A DNA stretch of 64,000 nt from Durusdinium trenchii (lineage: Eukaryota; Sar; Dinophyceae; Suessiales; Symbiodiniaceae), in NCBI GenBank assembly GCA_963970005.1, contig CAXAMN010025694.1:341683-405682 (forward strand), written 5' to 3'. Below, in pieces: positions 44,855-56,886 of this stretch (within the stretch, counting starts at the first letter, position 1; every line of letters starts with the position of its first letter). The position numbers and the translations under genes were made by a program. The notes under the pieces are model-generated. The model had not been told where the DNA came from. It did no database searches and worked only from the letters and a program-made list of their open reading frames with translations.

Positions 44855-46403
44855 AATTCTGACATGCAACCAAGCTGGGCCAAGCCGAAGCTTGGCTGCA
44901 AAGAGTATGTTAAAAAGAAGTTGGAATTCAAGTGAGACACAAGCCTCGCCAATGTCTTCTGGTTCGAAATCGTACCCGTCGTTAGGCATCTTGCCCAAAA
45001 GTCTAAAACATCCTCAGCCGTTTCTATGCCTTGAATCTGAATGCTGACCAGAAGCATGTTTGCTTCTAATTGAGTCAAACAACATTTGCCATTGGCGACC
45101 TCTTAGATGCAGGGTGTGACCTACACCGCCGGGCACAGGCCGACGGGATGGAAATCGGCCTGGGGCTGTGGTCAGGTTACTATTTGCCTCTCCCAAAATG
45201 TGAACATATATGAGAACTGAACTATGGAAGGGGATGGAAGAAGCAATTTTGGTGTCATGCAGCCACACATCATTTTACGATCCAGACTGATGACTTTCTT
45301 CTATAATATTCTATAATTATATCTGATGACTTTCTTCTATAATATAAGCATGATTTTGTACTTGCTCAGTTTCCACCGAACGTGTGGGAGGTGAAGAGAG
45401 ATAGGCCAAGACAAAACGAACATGCCACGAGCATTTTTGCCGTGTTGCCAATTTTCTGGATTCCAAACGATTTGAGACGAAGGGGACCATGTTCTACTTT
45501 GAGTTCAGGTTTGCTGATGTTCAACTTATTGTTGGCCCAGCTTTTTAAAGCCTGGCAGGTGTTTGTGCCCATCCTTTGACAAGTTATGCTCAGCCCTTGG
45601 AGAACAAAAAGACTTCCGCTCCACGTTGAGGACGTTCCCTTGCGAGTCGCAAGAGTGGAAAATATCGACAAATCCAGAATTTTCATAGCCGATTCCAGGG
45701 AATTCAAGAGCCAGTCAGCCAGTCATGGTCAAAATGTGATTGCGAGCCATTGAACGAAAGCAAACAGCGGAAGATCGCGCAATGAAATTGTAGTGCCGAC
45801 AGCGGGCGCATGTGGGCACATAATCCGTCAAGACCTAGAATGAAAGTTTCGAAGCTTTTCGATCTTCACTTTTGGCTTAGAGTTTGTTGTTGACTGGTTT
45901 TCACCAGCTGCCGGAGGAAAAGAGAGATTTGCCGAGAAGTAGAGGTCTTGAGAGAGAGAGAGAGAGATTTGTATAGAACCAAGGGAGGAAGCAAGAAGTA
46001 CTTGTCGGGTAGCATGGAGTTTGATGTTTGCTACACGTGTTCTCACCACTAGCGTTTATGCTCAGAAAGGATCTGACTTGTAGTATGGACATGCGCGAGA
46101 GCACGCCAATGAGAATCCAGGCTTTATCAAGCACATGTTTGCTTCCACAAACAAGGACGGTTTACCAGTTTCTTTGATACAATGAATATGTGTTCCATCC
46201 GCGTGTGTTGCAATTGCTGATTAACACTGATAATGACAATGGTAAGGGGTTACGTATGATTATGTTCTGTCATAGGAACTCCACCAGTATGTGCTTTATT
46301 AGGACCAGGGTTACTTGATTAAACACCCGCATGCGTGCGAGAAGAAGGTTTTGCACGTGTTAGTTCACAGTGTGCTTTTAAAGTGTGTCGCAGTTGCCGA
46401 GGA
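44855..46403. other. Spacer between the zinc-ribbon ORF and gene B
   Basis: No recognised gene or named element. A tandem pair GATGACTTTCTTCTATAATA occurs at 45288-45344, and a GA tract at 45952-45967. Any gene B promoter should lie here, but dinoflagellate promoters lack motifs I could identify. Confidence 0.35.
46392..46403 (+). promoter_or_regulatory. Candidate trans-splice acceptor and 5' UTR of gene B
   Basis: CGCAG ending at 46393, then TTGCCGAGGA and the ATG, the same arrangement and spacing as in gene A. Conservation of these ten bases across the paralogues supports a 5' UTR that starts at this AG. Confidence 0.35.
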
Positions 46404-46523
46404 ATGCTTTGGTTGTTGATTTATTCGGCGGCTTTCTTTATTGCAAATGGCAGAGTTTGCTTGCCCGATGCAGTTCCTGAAGATCAGCGACAGCCTCTTG
46501 ATCGCATGGTGGGAACAGATCTG
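46404..46523 (+). CDS. Gene B exon 1: signal peptide
   Basis: Forty codons beginning MLWLLIYSAAFFIANG, then RVCLPDAVPEDQRQPLD, identical to gene A in the mature part up to residue 33. The donor is GTATGT, against GCATGT in A. The hydrophobic core is kept although residues differ, which suggests past selection on secretion. Confidence 0.7.
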
Positions 46524-49145
46524 GTATGTAATTGACAGGACCAGCCGAGCCGACACAAGAGGTTTGGCAACAGCTGCTGGGTGCCAAGCGGAATGTCGAT
46601 TGAATCAACCACAGACCTCAAACTGAGAAACCTGCTGCAAGGCACTGCATGGTTTGAGTGTAGTCACTTTTGGGTGAGTACAATGTACAGTATATCAGGT
46701 GTAACCTGGGTTCCAGGGGTTTACTCCTGGCCACTAAGTAGTCGCAATTTACATCGATCTGTTCTTTCTCTTCTATTTGCTGAAGCCGTGGGCAGTCGAC
46801 TGTGAGCACAGCGGAGTGTATAGATATCCCTGGTGGAAAGGGCATTGCGGCGATTGCGTTAAAAAGTTTGCCGTAACTTGCTTTTGCTGTTTCTTGCTGC
46901 GCACCCCAATGGGTGCTATGTGGGGACGATCCAGTGCAGCATTGCTGGCTGGGTGGCTGGGTCGCTGTAAAGTGCTGAACTCCCCTTTGACACCTGCGTC
47001 CAGGTTGAGATGCACAGTACAGGTCGAGGGAGCTGTGCATGCAGTGCCTTTGGTTCCTGGTAGGAATCTGCCTGTTTTGTACCTGTTTTGGTACTTGGTA
47101 TTTGCTCTTCTGGCGTGCGTCTGGAGTGATGGAGTCTGTTCGCGGTTTGTTGTGATCTCGGTGAGGCGATGGAGTTTGCAGTTCACGTGATATTTCGGCT
47201 TGCGACGCGTATACACTTTCATTCTCGCCTTCCTTCAGCCTTTTTCAGCTTGCTACATTTCATTCATTCAACATTTCCCTACTATACACATCCCATTACC
47301 ACTATTCACCCAAAGCTTTTGTTTTCTTGATAAGGTAGACCTTTCCATTGCAACCGGCTAGCTCCCTTACTGACCTCCTTTCATTATTCCTAGGATCTCG
47401 CTTTGCTTGCTGATGCCAATTGCCAGCTGTCACCATCGATGGGGTTTGAGTTGGGTTTCATAAAGGGAGAGGGTTTCGACCAGGGAAGACCGAAGGCCCT
47501 TTTATTTGGAGGTCTTTTTAAAGGATGAAGACCCTGATGGTTCGGTTTTGAAGCGGTTGGACGGAACGACCGACACCGTCTCTATCGGTCCCACTTGGAT
47601 CAGTGATCAGCATCAACAAGAAGGATCAACAAGAATCAATCAGCAGATTTCTGAAAGAAGAACATAGTCAGATTCTCCGTGCACAAAGAAAAGGAAAGGA
47701 ACGGGCTGTCAAGGAAGCTACCGGCAAGCGAGCCCAAGCAGTGGAAGAGCACTGCATTAACAAGGCGCCACGAACTTGTGCGACCTTCGAGGAAGTTGCT
47801 GTTTTTTCTCTCCGGCTTGGATGACATTAGCATGCAGGTATGCGTGTGGGTTGATGTTTGATATGTTCCGTTGAAGGGGTGAAGGTTGGGGGGGCTAATG
47901 ACGTTGGTGTGGATATGCTTCGAAGATGATGTCATATGCACACACGCTGTGAAGATGACATTGGTTTGGATCACATGTTCTATGTGAATTCCCGGAATTT
48001 TCGCAACAATGGAACCAAAGATCCTTGGCCGGCAGTGCGAGAGCTCTGTCGCAAGGCGATGCGCCACTGAGAAAAAAACAGTTTTGCTTGATATGGGAGC
48101 CGCCCACTGCATGTATGTCAGACGTGACTTTTAACAACCATGGAAATAAAACAACTGCTATGAGACTATGAAAAAACACCCCACCTGAAACCAGAAACTG
48201 AACAAAGAATCTGACTGGGAAGGATGAAAAGAAGACCTGGAGCATTGTATCATACACTATTTCAAGAACACAACGCTTTGCACTCCAAAGATGAAATCGC
48301 AAGAAAACCTCCATTTCCGAACAACTTCAACAAAAACCATTCTTTGCAAACCCACAAAAAAACCAGGGTCACTAACTACGCCATAACCTTGTATGAACAA
48401 CAGCCCCTTTTTCTTGAAGAGCCCATGCATGCCTTTGAATTTGATGTTGCCGATCTTCATCTACATGCCCATGTTGGGGCCCCGCTAGAACGAACAACTC
48501 TACCGGTAGACGCTTGGTGGAGCCAGGAACATCACGATGATGGGGCAGTCCATGCCCATCGGGGTTGCAGCCGGAGACTTGGATAAAAGCCTTGGCCGCC
48601 TTGGCCCTTGAATTCATGTGCGAACTGAGAGTTGAAGCATGTTGAAGCAAACATTCCATGGATAGGAGGTAAAAGGTCGCCAGACCCTGCAGGGTTACAA
48701 CGAACGATGTCCAGCGATGTCCGATGTCCTGTTGTGGGGGCAAACAGCTCCCTTACTTGTCGCCGGCAACAAGAGAGACTCACCTACATTTGACCCTGAA
48801 GCCACCCCAAGGCGGGTAAACATGCCGTCCACTTATGAAGTTTTGGGACTCGATTGGTGCGGTCCGCGGCACGTGTCTTCTTCCTTGATCTAAGGAAATT
48901 GGGATTCGGTACTCGTCCTCAGCTGTATGCAAAGATCAAGGGGCTTGATGGGACTGCCTTTGCACGTTGAACCAAAAAGGACTAATGCAAACTTCCAAGT
49001 ATGTGAAGGACAAGGAGTCCCACCAACCCTTTGAACATCAATAATATTGTGTGGTTATGTTTCTTTGGTTTCCTGTTCTTTTTTCCCTCTTTGGCCAACA
49101 GGCATGACATGCCTATGATATGGCTAACCCATTTTTCAATGTTAG

Positions 49146-52100
49146 GGGCGTTACGTATTTTTTGCACATGTAACGGTGAAAGCCGGTTGCATTTGGTGAT
49201 CCGATGGCTCTCAGGTTGCGAGGGATGTCTATGACATTTTGGTGAACGAGATCCTTGGTTACAATACTGTGATTTTGCCTTCACCAGGAACGATTTCTAC
49301 TCTCCGTCTTCTGGCTGGATGCAAAGACAGTGTGACTTGACCTTTAGAAAGCTGGAGGCAACTCCAATAACGTAAGCACAACACAACATGCGAAAAATGT
49401 GTACTGTAATGGTGAGGCTCAAGATTGTCGTCGACCCCTTTTTTGTTCTACCAACCCACTTAGAAAATCTTAGAAACATAGAAAGCTGTTTGAGGGTCTA
49501 CGATGCCTTTATAGATTATCATTTTTAGTATTGTTTGTGTTCTGCTTGCCAACGTTTGCAGCTCCAACAGGAGGCGGATGCCGTTGAGAATTGCAGCTTT
49601 CCACCAATCGCTCACGTGGGAATGGAACTTTGGGGAAGCAGCCTTCAGTCGGCAGGCATGCTTGAAAAACTGAAGCTGTTGGGAGAACGCAATCCTGAGA
49701 TCCTGGGATGCTTGGTGAGATTAGCATGACCTAAAGCCTTAATCGAGTTGCAATACAGCTTGACACTTAGGGAGTTGCGTGAGTTTTCTCAAGTGTTTTG
49801 AACCTCGGTCTTTCTACATTGCATCCAACTGCATCTCAGGGAGTTTGCACACAGTGCTGTACATGTTGTGCTTTGGGTACTTAATTTCGATGAGATCCAT
49901 TATGACTATTTATTTGTTCAATTCACGCCAAGTTATCAACTCAATTGCTCCTCATCAGTTCATCTTTATTAACGGCCACTCTCGCCGCTCTCTTTCCACA
50001 TTTGTTGCATGTGCGTACTGAGGGAGGTCCAGCTTGAACTCCGAGCAGACACCTTAGTCTTGAGTAACTAGATTTGTATATTGTATGTATAAACGTATAT
50101 ACACATCTCAGATCTCAAGACTAAGTGACTAATGTTGACTAACGATTGTGGATTGAAAGCATGATTCAGCGATTGGTATGGCATCGTCACTGGATGATTT
50201 ATAGTCGTGTGGTTAAGCAGGCATCCAAACATTGTGCGCAAACAAATGCAAACGATCTCCGCTCTTGTTCTGTTACTGAGATTGATCGTGGTTTCAGAGC
50301 TGATTTGCCAATAGTTGCCAAACTAGTGTTCAGGCACGGCCCAAAATGGACGAATTTGTTGTTTGCACGCGCGCGTGGCGTGAAATAATATACACCGTGT
50401 TTAAGTGCAAGTGTGGCAGCTGACCAGCGCGCACTTAGCACCAAAAGCCTGATGGCCTGGATACACTAAGCCTTCACTAAGCAGCCTTCGGGTTGAGAGC
50501 ACTGACAATGACAATCAATATGTGTGGATCCTGAATGTATAGCATGTCACTATCATAGATGTATCACTATCATGACATATCCTGTCACTATCATGACATA
50601 TCCTGTCATACATGACTGTATGCAATGACAGCATCATTCTCATAGAGATGTCCACTGATGTCCAATGTAACATCTTCCGTGCCAAGTGCGGGGCGAATGA
50701 ATTTGCGGTGCTTCCATTCTTTCGGCGCATGTCAGGAAGCATGGGCTACTGGGGCCTGGAAGGCATGTACGTTCTCGGCAAAGCACGTCAAAGGGCCCTA
50801 GATGATGCTGGTCTTCATTTGTCTTATTATGGCAACCTGGGATGATGATTTTGCAATTTTTTGTGCCAGAGTTCTCATGATTTGTCCACTCGAACGAGTT
50901 AGAGGTTTGCGTTTCTACTCAGCACATAAATTGAAAGCGCAACTCACATATTCGGTTCACGCGCAACTTTCTTCCCTTTCCTTGAGGGAAGGTGATCAAA
51001 AGCACTTGAACGTGAATTGTTATTTAGTCGCCTGCACTGCTTGCAGCCCAGGCAACCTCAATGCATCATGGTTTCATCCGGAGAACTATGCCGCCAACCT
51101 GACAGAAGTGAACTTCACTAACCTTCGACCCTGTGTGCCCTAGATTGCCCTAGAGCGGTGTTGCTAGGAAGTCAGTCTACTTGAAAGCTCAGTGGGTTCC
51201 AGGCTCTCGTTTCTGTCGTGTGTGGCCGTTTGCTTTCGTTTGCTTTGTCCAAGTGTAGCGCCCACCCGGCGTCCGTGCACCGCACTTGTGGTCGGTTCTG
51301 CCACGAAAAATCATCATTGATGGCCTCCGAACATGTCTGGATTTACCGTCGAGGCAATGACTACCTTCCGTGCCAGCAAGGCCGCTGCAAGGTTAGGTGA
51401 AATAGAGATTCCAAGGCTCCACCGATGGGTCTACGAGATTTGGCTTCAGCGGGTGGTTTGTATGGTTTGAGGTGTATGCCATCATCGAGCCGTCGAAGAA
51501 CTGAAAACAACTCTATCCAGACTAACCACACTCTGGTGACCGCACTCTGAGGATGGATGGACCAATGATCCCCTCGCCGCGCAGCAATACTTGGAAGCAA
51601 CAGGTGATGCTGAGGGTGTTGTACAGCAAGGTGGCACGTGACTTGTCCCAGTGCCAGTCGATAAGCAATAAGATGTAATAAGTGTTTGGTAAGTGTTGAA
51701 TTGTTGCCTCCAAATTCACTATGTTGGATGGTTTCCCATCCTGAAAGGTTGGATTGGGAGCCTCTAAATGCCTGTTGGGCTCTTCCTTGGGCGCCTGCCA
51801 AGGACCAAATTCAAGTGCTGGGAAAACAAATGGTGGCTACCTCCCGCTTGCCGAGCCAACCCGTTTCACTGCATGTCACTCATCACTGGCGGCAACGGCT
51901 GGGGCATCGGGGAATTGACGCAGCAAATTTCCTCCCACAACATGCCCATGGCTTTTGCAGTGGCAACAGACAACGCGAAATGGAGGGAGGAAAATAAAAA
52001 GCTTGGAGGTTTTTTGTATTGGTGGAACCCCGATTCGTCGTTCGTGGCATATAATCCAGCACTTGTTGAGATGCCTCCATGGAGCTTGTCCGAATACAAT

Positions 52101-53087
52101 CAGGGAATCTACAACTCTCAGATTGAGACTCACCTGCAAGAGAGAATGTGTTGTGAAGGTAAAAGGGTGAGATCATCATGGAGGATCGGTAAAACGGTTG
52201 TTTTTAGCCTTCGAAGTAAGAAAGAATGTAGGTGGATAGGATATGATGGGATTGGATAGGCCTTTTGTATCCTTTTGTAGGACAGGCGAACGGATAGGCC
52301 TTTGTTGGCAAATTGTCCGGGCCTGACCGTTGTTCTGATTTAGGTAACATGTATATATCGTTTGTGAAACAAAAATATACTAGTACTAAATTATATAGTG
52401 TTTGTGATGGATGGATTTTCAATAATGTCGTTCTGACGGCCCTGCCTGCACGTATGGCCTGAGGACCGCGTAGAGCTTCACATGGGCATCGCAAGGGGGT
52501 TTGATGTTGTGGCAGATCGAGCGTACGGCTTGGCACAGAATCTTCACATTTCTGACAGCAGCTTTGCTTTACCTTGGCGCTGTTTTAGCAATGAACGGCA
52601 GATAGTCAATTATGTGAGATTGTGAAAGTAGCTGACAACGAGCGCATGCAAGAAGCTCACATGGCAGCAATTGCAGCTTCCTTTTGAAGGGCTGACATTT
52701 GACGAAGCTCTTCACTCTTCACCTTTTTCTGCATTCCATCCTACATATTATGTGGCGGTGAGACATGCCGTGCTCACCAAGGTATCATGAACGAGTTGCT
52801 GCTGATCCTGGTGCAGTCAGTCACGCCGGACGAGGAGCCATGGCAGACGGCTTGCACTTGGCTCCGGGCCAACCGGATTCTTTGGCAGGAATGGGTGCCA
52901 GACAAGACAGTCTGCTCGGTCGGCAGGGGCCTTGTCAACTTGCAAGGAGAATTTGTCACTTCGCGAGCTGATGCTGTGGACTGTGCCATTTGTCCCGCAG
53001 GGCATGCTTCCATGGAGATCAGTGGCACACGGGTGTGTTCCAAATGCCCATCCGGCACATACCAAAGCACCTTTGGAACTTCGGAGT
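49146..53087 (+). pseudogene. Gene B exons 2-9: OpuAC-like domain with nonsense codon
   Basis: Exons at 49146, 49571, 50736, 51052, 51552, 51816, 52474 and 52782 repeat the betaine-type binding domain of A: TVKAGCIW then TGA, RDVYDILVNEILGYNTV, HVGMELWGSS, SMGYWGLEGMYVLG, DGWTNDPLAAQQYLEATG, LITGGNGWGIGELTQQ, GFLYWWNPDSSFVAYNPALV and WLRANRILWQEWVPDKTVC. Only exon 2 is interrupted. Its first 9 codons differ strongly from A (GRYVFFAHV against ALEGVTFCI) but the total length is the same, 186 nt. Donors are the same class as in A. Confidence 0.7.
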
Positions 53088-56000
53088 GCAACTGGTCTTA
53101 ACAAACAGGTGGTTTTTCATGGGCTTTGTCCGCTTCAACTGAAGAATCCTTCCAAACCAGAGTTGAAAAGCAGAAAGAAGGCGGATGATTGCACTCCTTT
53201 GTCATGGTGAGACTGTATAGGAAAGGTTGATGGGCACTGAGTAGTTTGGATTGTTTGTTGTTGTTGTTGTGGTGGTGGTGGTGGTCTGTGAAGATGTGTG
53301 AAGGATCTACATCATGCATATTACCTGATCCTCGAAATATCTGCATAAATCTCCATGAAGCAACTGATTTCTTGATGGTCTGGATTGATATTGGTTTGAC
53401 AACGCATCTAACCCATGGTGATCATCTTTTGACACGCCCCTTCAAGGGGCTAACGAGGCGGCTGATCCATTCTGATTCAATCGAACTCATCGAGTGGCGG
53501 GCAGGGGCTGGGTGGTTTGTGAGAGGTGTATTTTTGCAGCTGAGTGGCCGAGAGACTTTTCAGATGACACGGTATCTCAACAACTCAGGCCTTGCCAAAT
53601 GGGCCAGAGCCACTCAACCAGTCAAATTGGCATATCAGCTCCAGTCAAACCAAGGTATTTTGTGCGAGCTTGGCACTATTGCTCCACTCGAAGGCTCCAC
53701 TCACTGTGAACAGTGCGGCCTCGGAGAATACGCCAACACCACCGGGATGAGTCGGTGCCACCCGCATCTCGATATTGACCAACGAGCCACAATTGAATCT
53801 AATTTAATACATTAATGTATATAATCAACTGTACCCCATTCTTCATTGCGAAGGGCAATTATTGTTGGCACTCACGGACATTCAATCAGGTACGATCAGC
53901 ACAAAACGTGGCCACGTGTCAACTTTCGATAACTTTTGCACGAAGGAACACGCAAGTGAAACGCAAACAAAACGCATATCAAACCCAAAATAGTTTACGT
54001 CATCGCAGATGAGAACGCAAGTGGAACGCAAACAATACACAATTCATGCGTAAACTGCGCACAAGACAAACACAATCAACACACAATACCGTTTATGTTA
54101 GTCTTTGTGTTTATAGTGTGGTTTATGCTGTGTTTGTGGTGCTTTGTGTGTAAGATCTTTTTTTGGTATTGAATGAGATTAAGCATTGTGCAAAACCTCT
54201 ATGTACACTCGTCTTATCTCGTCTTCCTAGTGTTATATTTGAGCAAAGCTTTTGGATTCTGATAAGTTATGTTAAGTGATAGGGGTTCCATCTTCAAGTA
54301 CTGCTGGGTGCTGCCTAAGGTGCGGCATGGGCAGCGGAGAGGAGCACTTGTGGACCACAAGCCGGGAGATCATCTCAGGGGGAGGAGTCGTGGTGATTCA
54401 GCTGCTTGGGGCCGTGTCGCAATCCTTCTGCGCCTGTGGGGCTGGCACCTTCTTGTGGGACGGCCGCTGCCAGGTGTGAGGGGTCGATGGGGTCGTTGGT
54501 TGTCCTTGTGCCACGGAACAGAATCGCTACTAATTAGTAACAAGTGCATCGCTACTAGTAGCTTCTAGCTACTAATAGCGATGCCCTTGTTCCTAGTATC
54601 GACGCCCTTAGCTGGAAGCATGACAGTGTAGTAGGGTGTGTAGAAGACCCATCTGGGTGACGAAACAGGCTGGTCATCAGGGCCATGCCGTTGGGCCAGA
54701 CACGCAGTCGGCCCTCAAACAAGGTCAGTTACAGTTTTTGAATTGATATTTGTTGAGGACAAGGGGTAGTGTAGGGCTTGTGTCACGGGTCAGGGTCAGG
54801 GGTTGTACGTGCCCACCAAAGGCTAACCTTCTCGCACGCAACCTGGAGGTGTGTTTCTTGGGCTGCATCATGCAACCTATCACATTGCAGCGGAATATAC
54901 TAGTTACTAGCACCTGTGTGCTTATGTTTGTGCATTCAATCACACAGATCACACAGTTTGTGCCTTCACCCCATTCCCATTCCCACACTTGTCCCATCAT
55001 ATGTACACGCCTCATCTGGTCATTGTTTTCAGCTTCAAGCTCTGGCAGTTCTGGGACGACCAAAACCGTAGCCTTTCGATACCGGTGCTTCATCCCCCCC
55101 CGGGTTTTCGTCTCCGGTTCTTCGCCCGGTTTGGCGCGGGCAGATGTGCATGGAGGGCTCCATTTGCCCTGGGTCGAACCGTTTGGAGTTGCGCCTTGAA
55201 GCGAAGCAGATGTGCTTAGTAAGGACCAGTGTAAGGACCTTCTTTGTTGGGATGATGGATCTAGGTATGACATGGTATGACTGCTCAAAGCTGTTCAAAG
55301 CCGTTGACCCCTACAACAAGTGATGAGTTCCGAACGGTTCGGTGTAGCGGTTCGAGTTCCTTGGTTCGGTGCACTTGGGGGTGGGTGGACGAGACTAGTG
55401 ACGAGACTAGTGACTAGTGGGGGTTGGTGGGTGGCTTATTCTGGTGATTTCGCATTGACAAAGTCACACATGCAGAATCCAAGTTATGGTGAGATTTGGA
55501 GCATCCAATATTTGTGTACTCTTCCGTTAAAATTAAATGAGCACGGCTGGACCCTTCTTGCATTGGGTTCTGGTGGTCCAGAAGCTACAAGGTGCTACTT
55601 GTATGTGAATCTCCTCAGGGTTCGTTGTCTTTGTCTTCCTTTGTCACACGCCTATTCTGCTTGATTGCATATATGATGGCCTTGTACATGGTCACTACGT
55701 GTTGTGAACCATCACTGGTTGAAGGATTGTTTCATGCATAGACTGCGGCTCCCCATTTGACTTGAAAGCTCTTGATTTCCGATTTCCGGTTTGCCACTTT
55801 GCTGTGTGAATGCTCGGTGAATATTTGGGGTTCTCAAAAGCGATGAGTTTATTTGAGTTTGCGCTCCATATATTGAAGCAAGTTGTGCAATTGCAGGGAT
55901 CTGAGAAAAACGAGCGTTTGCAGACCAGATTTGGCCGATTTCACCAAAGCCCAGAGCTACACCGAACTTGTAGGTGCCAACCGTGAAACAGTTCTCTTAC

Positions 56001-56886
56001 GCTGCTCCCTTGGCTAACCGCTTGACTCAGCTAGAGTCCACTAGGGGCACCTGTTCGACTTCAGGAAGCCTGGCTTCTTTTCTACGCCAGAGGCGCCTGG
56101 TGAGGTCTACAATTGCTTTGATGAGCGAATTTGTCCAGGCCTCTTTGTAGGTAGCACCAAAACATACCAAAACCGACAAGCAGCAACTGGTAATCACCAC
56201 GTATCTACATATAAGTATATCAATTATATAATATATATAATATGTTATATATTATACGTATTACGTACATACACACACACACACATGTACACATGGTTTT
56301 AACATTGTATAACATTGTACATTGAATTTGTATTCCCTGCTCAGCATGCTCAGCAGACATGCCCGAATCGGCGCGTCTAGGAGCATGCAACAAATTGATG
56401 GCGAAATGGATACAACAGGTCCATGTGTAAGAGACTATGGACTCTCGAGATTGAACCGACTTAAGTATTCAATGACTTTCGACCCTAGCATGTGCTCATT
56501 GCCCACACCCCAACCTCCTTGCAGCCTCCTTCAGGCGGGCCTCCCGGAACGTGCAGTCAGGGGCGGGATGCTTCAACTGTGGCCTGTGCACATTGCCAGG
56601 ACGACTGGCAACAACCAGGGCCAACAGTGCGATCTGATCTGCTGAAATATATTCATTCATATGTGAATTGTGTTTATAGAAAAGCATGGAAAACAACTGT
56701 CTTAGCCTGCCCCTAGCCTTCTCAGAGCCTGCACAGAGAGAGAGAGAGAGAGAGAGCGCTGCTGGCATTTGTGGAGCCTGGAGGACGGATTTCAGGAAAC
56801 TGGAGATAGGACCTGCGAGCCTTGTAGAAATAGTGACTATGCCTTTATCGCTGTGGTGGTGCTTGTGGTTGTGTGTGTCTTGGCTG
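52782..56886 (+). CDS. Gene B exons 9-15: Cys-rich GCC2/GCC3 stalk (open)
   Basis: CAICPAGHASMEI, CSKCPSGTYQSTFGTSEC, CEQCGLGEYANTTGMSRC, CACGAGTFLWDGRCQMCMEG, KPGFFSTPEAPGEVYNCFDE and CEPCRNSDYAFIAVVV mirror gene A and keep every Cys. GC donors at 53088, 53764, 55191 and 56139 and a GA donor at 56600 are shared with A; exon 11 uses GT (54474) where A uses GC. Confidence 0.75.

Noticed and set aside
49146-49175. Frameshift at the beginning of gene B exon 2
   Set aside because: With the acceptor GTTAG before GGGCG the exon has the same length and phase as in A; only the TGA is a real interruption.
49197-49199. TGA read as selenocysteine
   Set aside because: The paralogue has Arg (CGA) and the family has no Cys here, so a nonsense mutation is the simpler reading.
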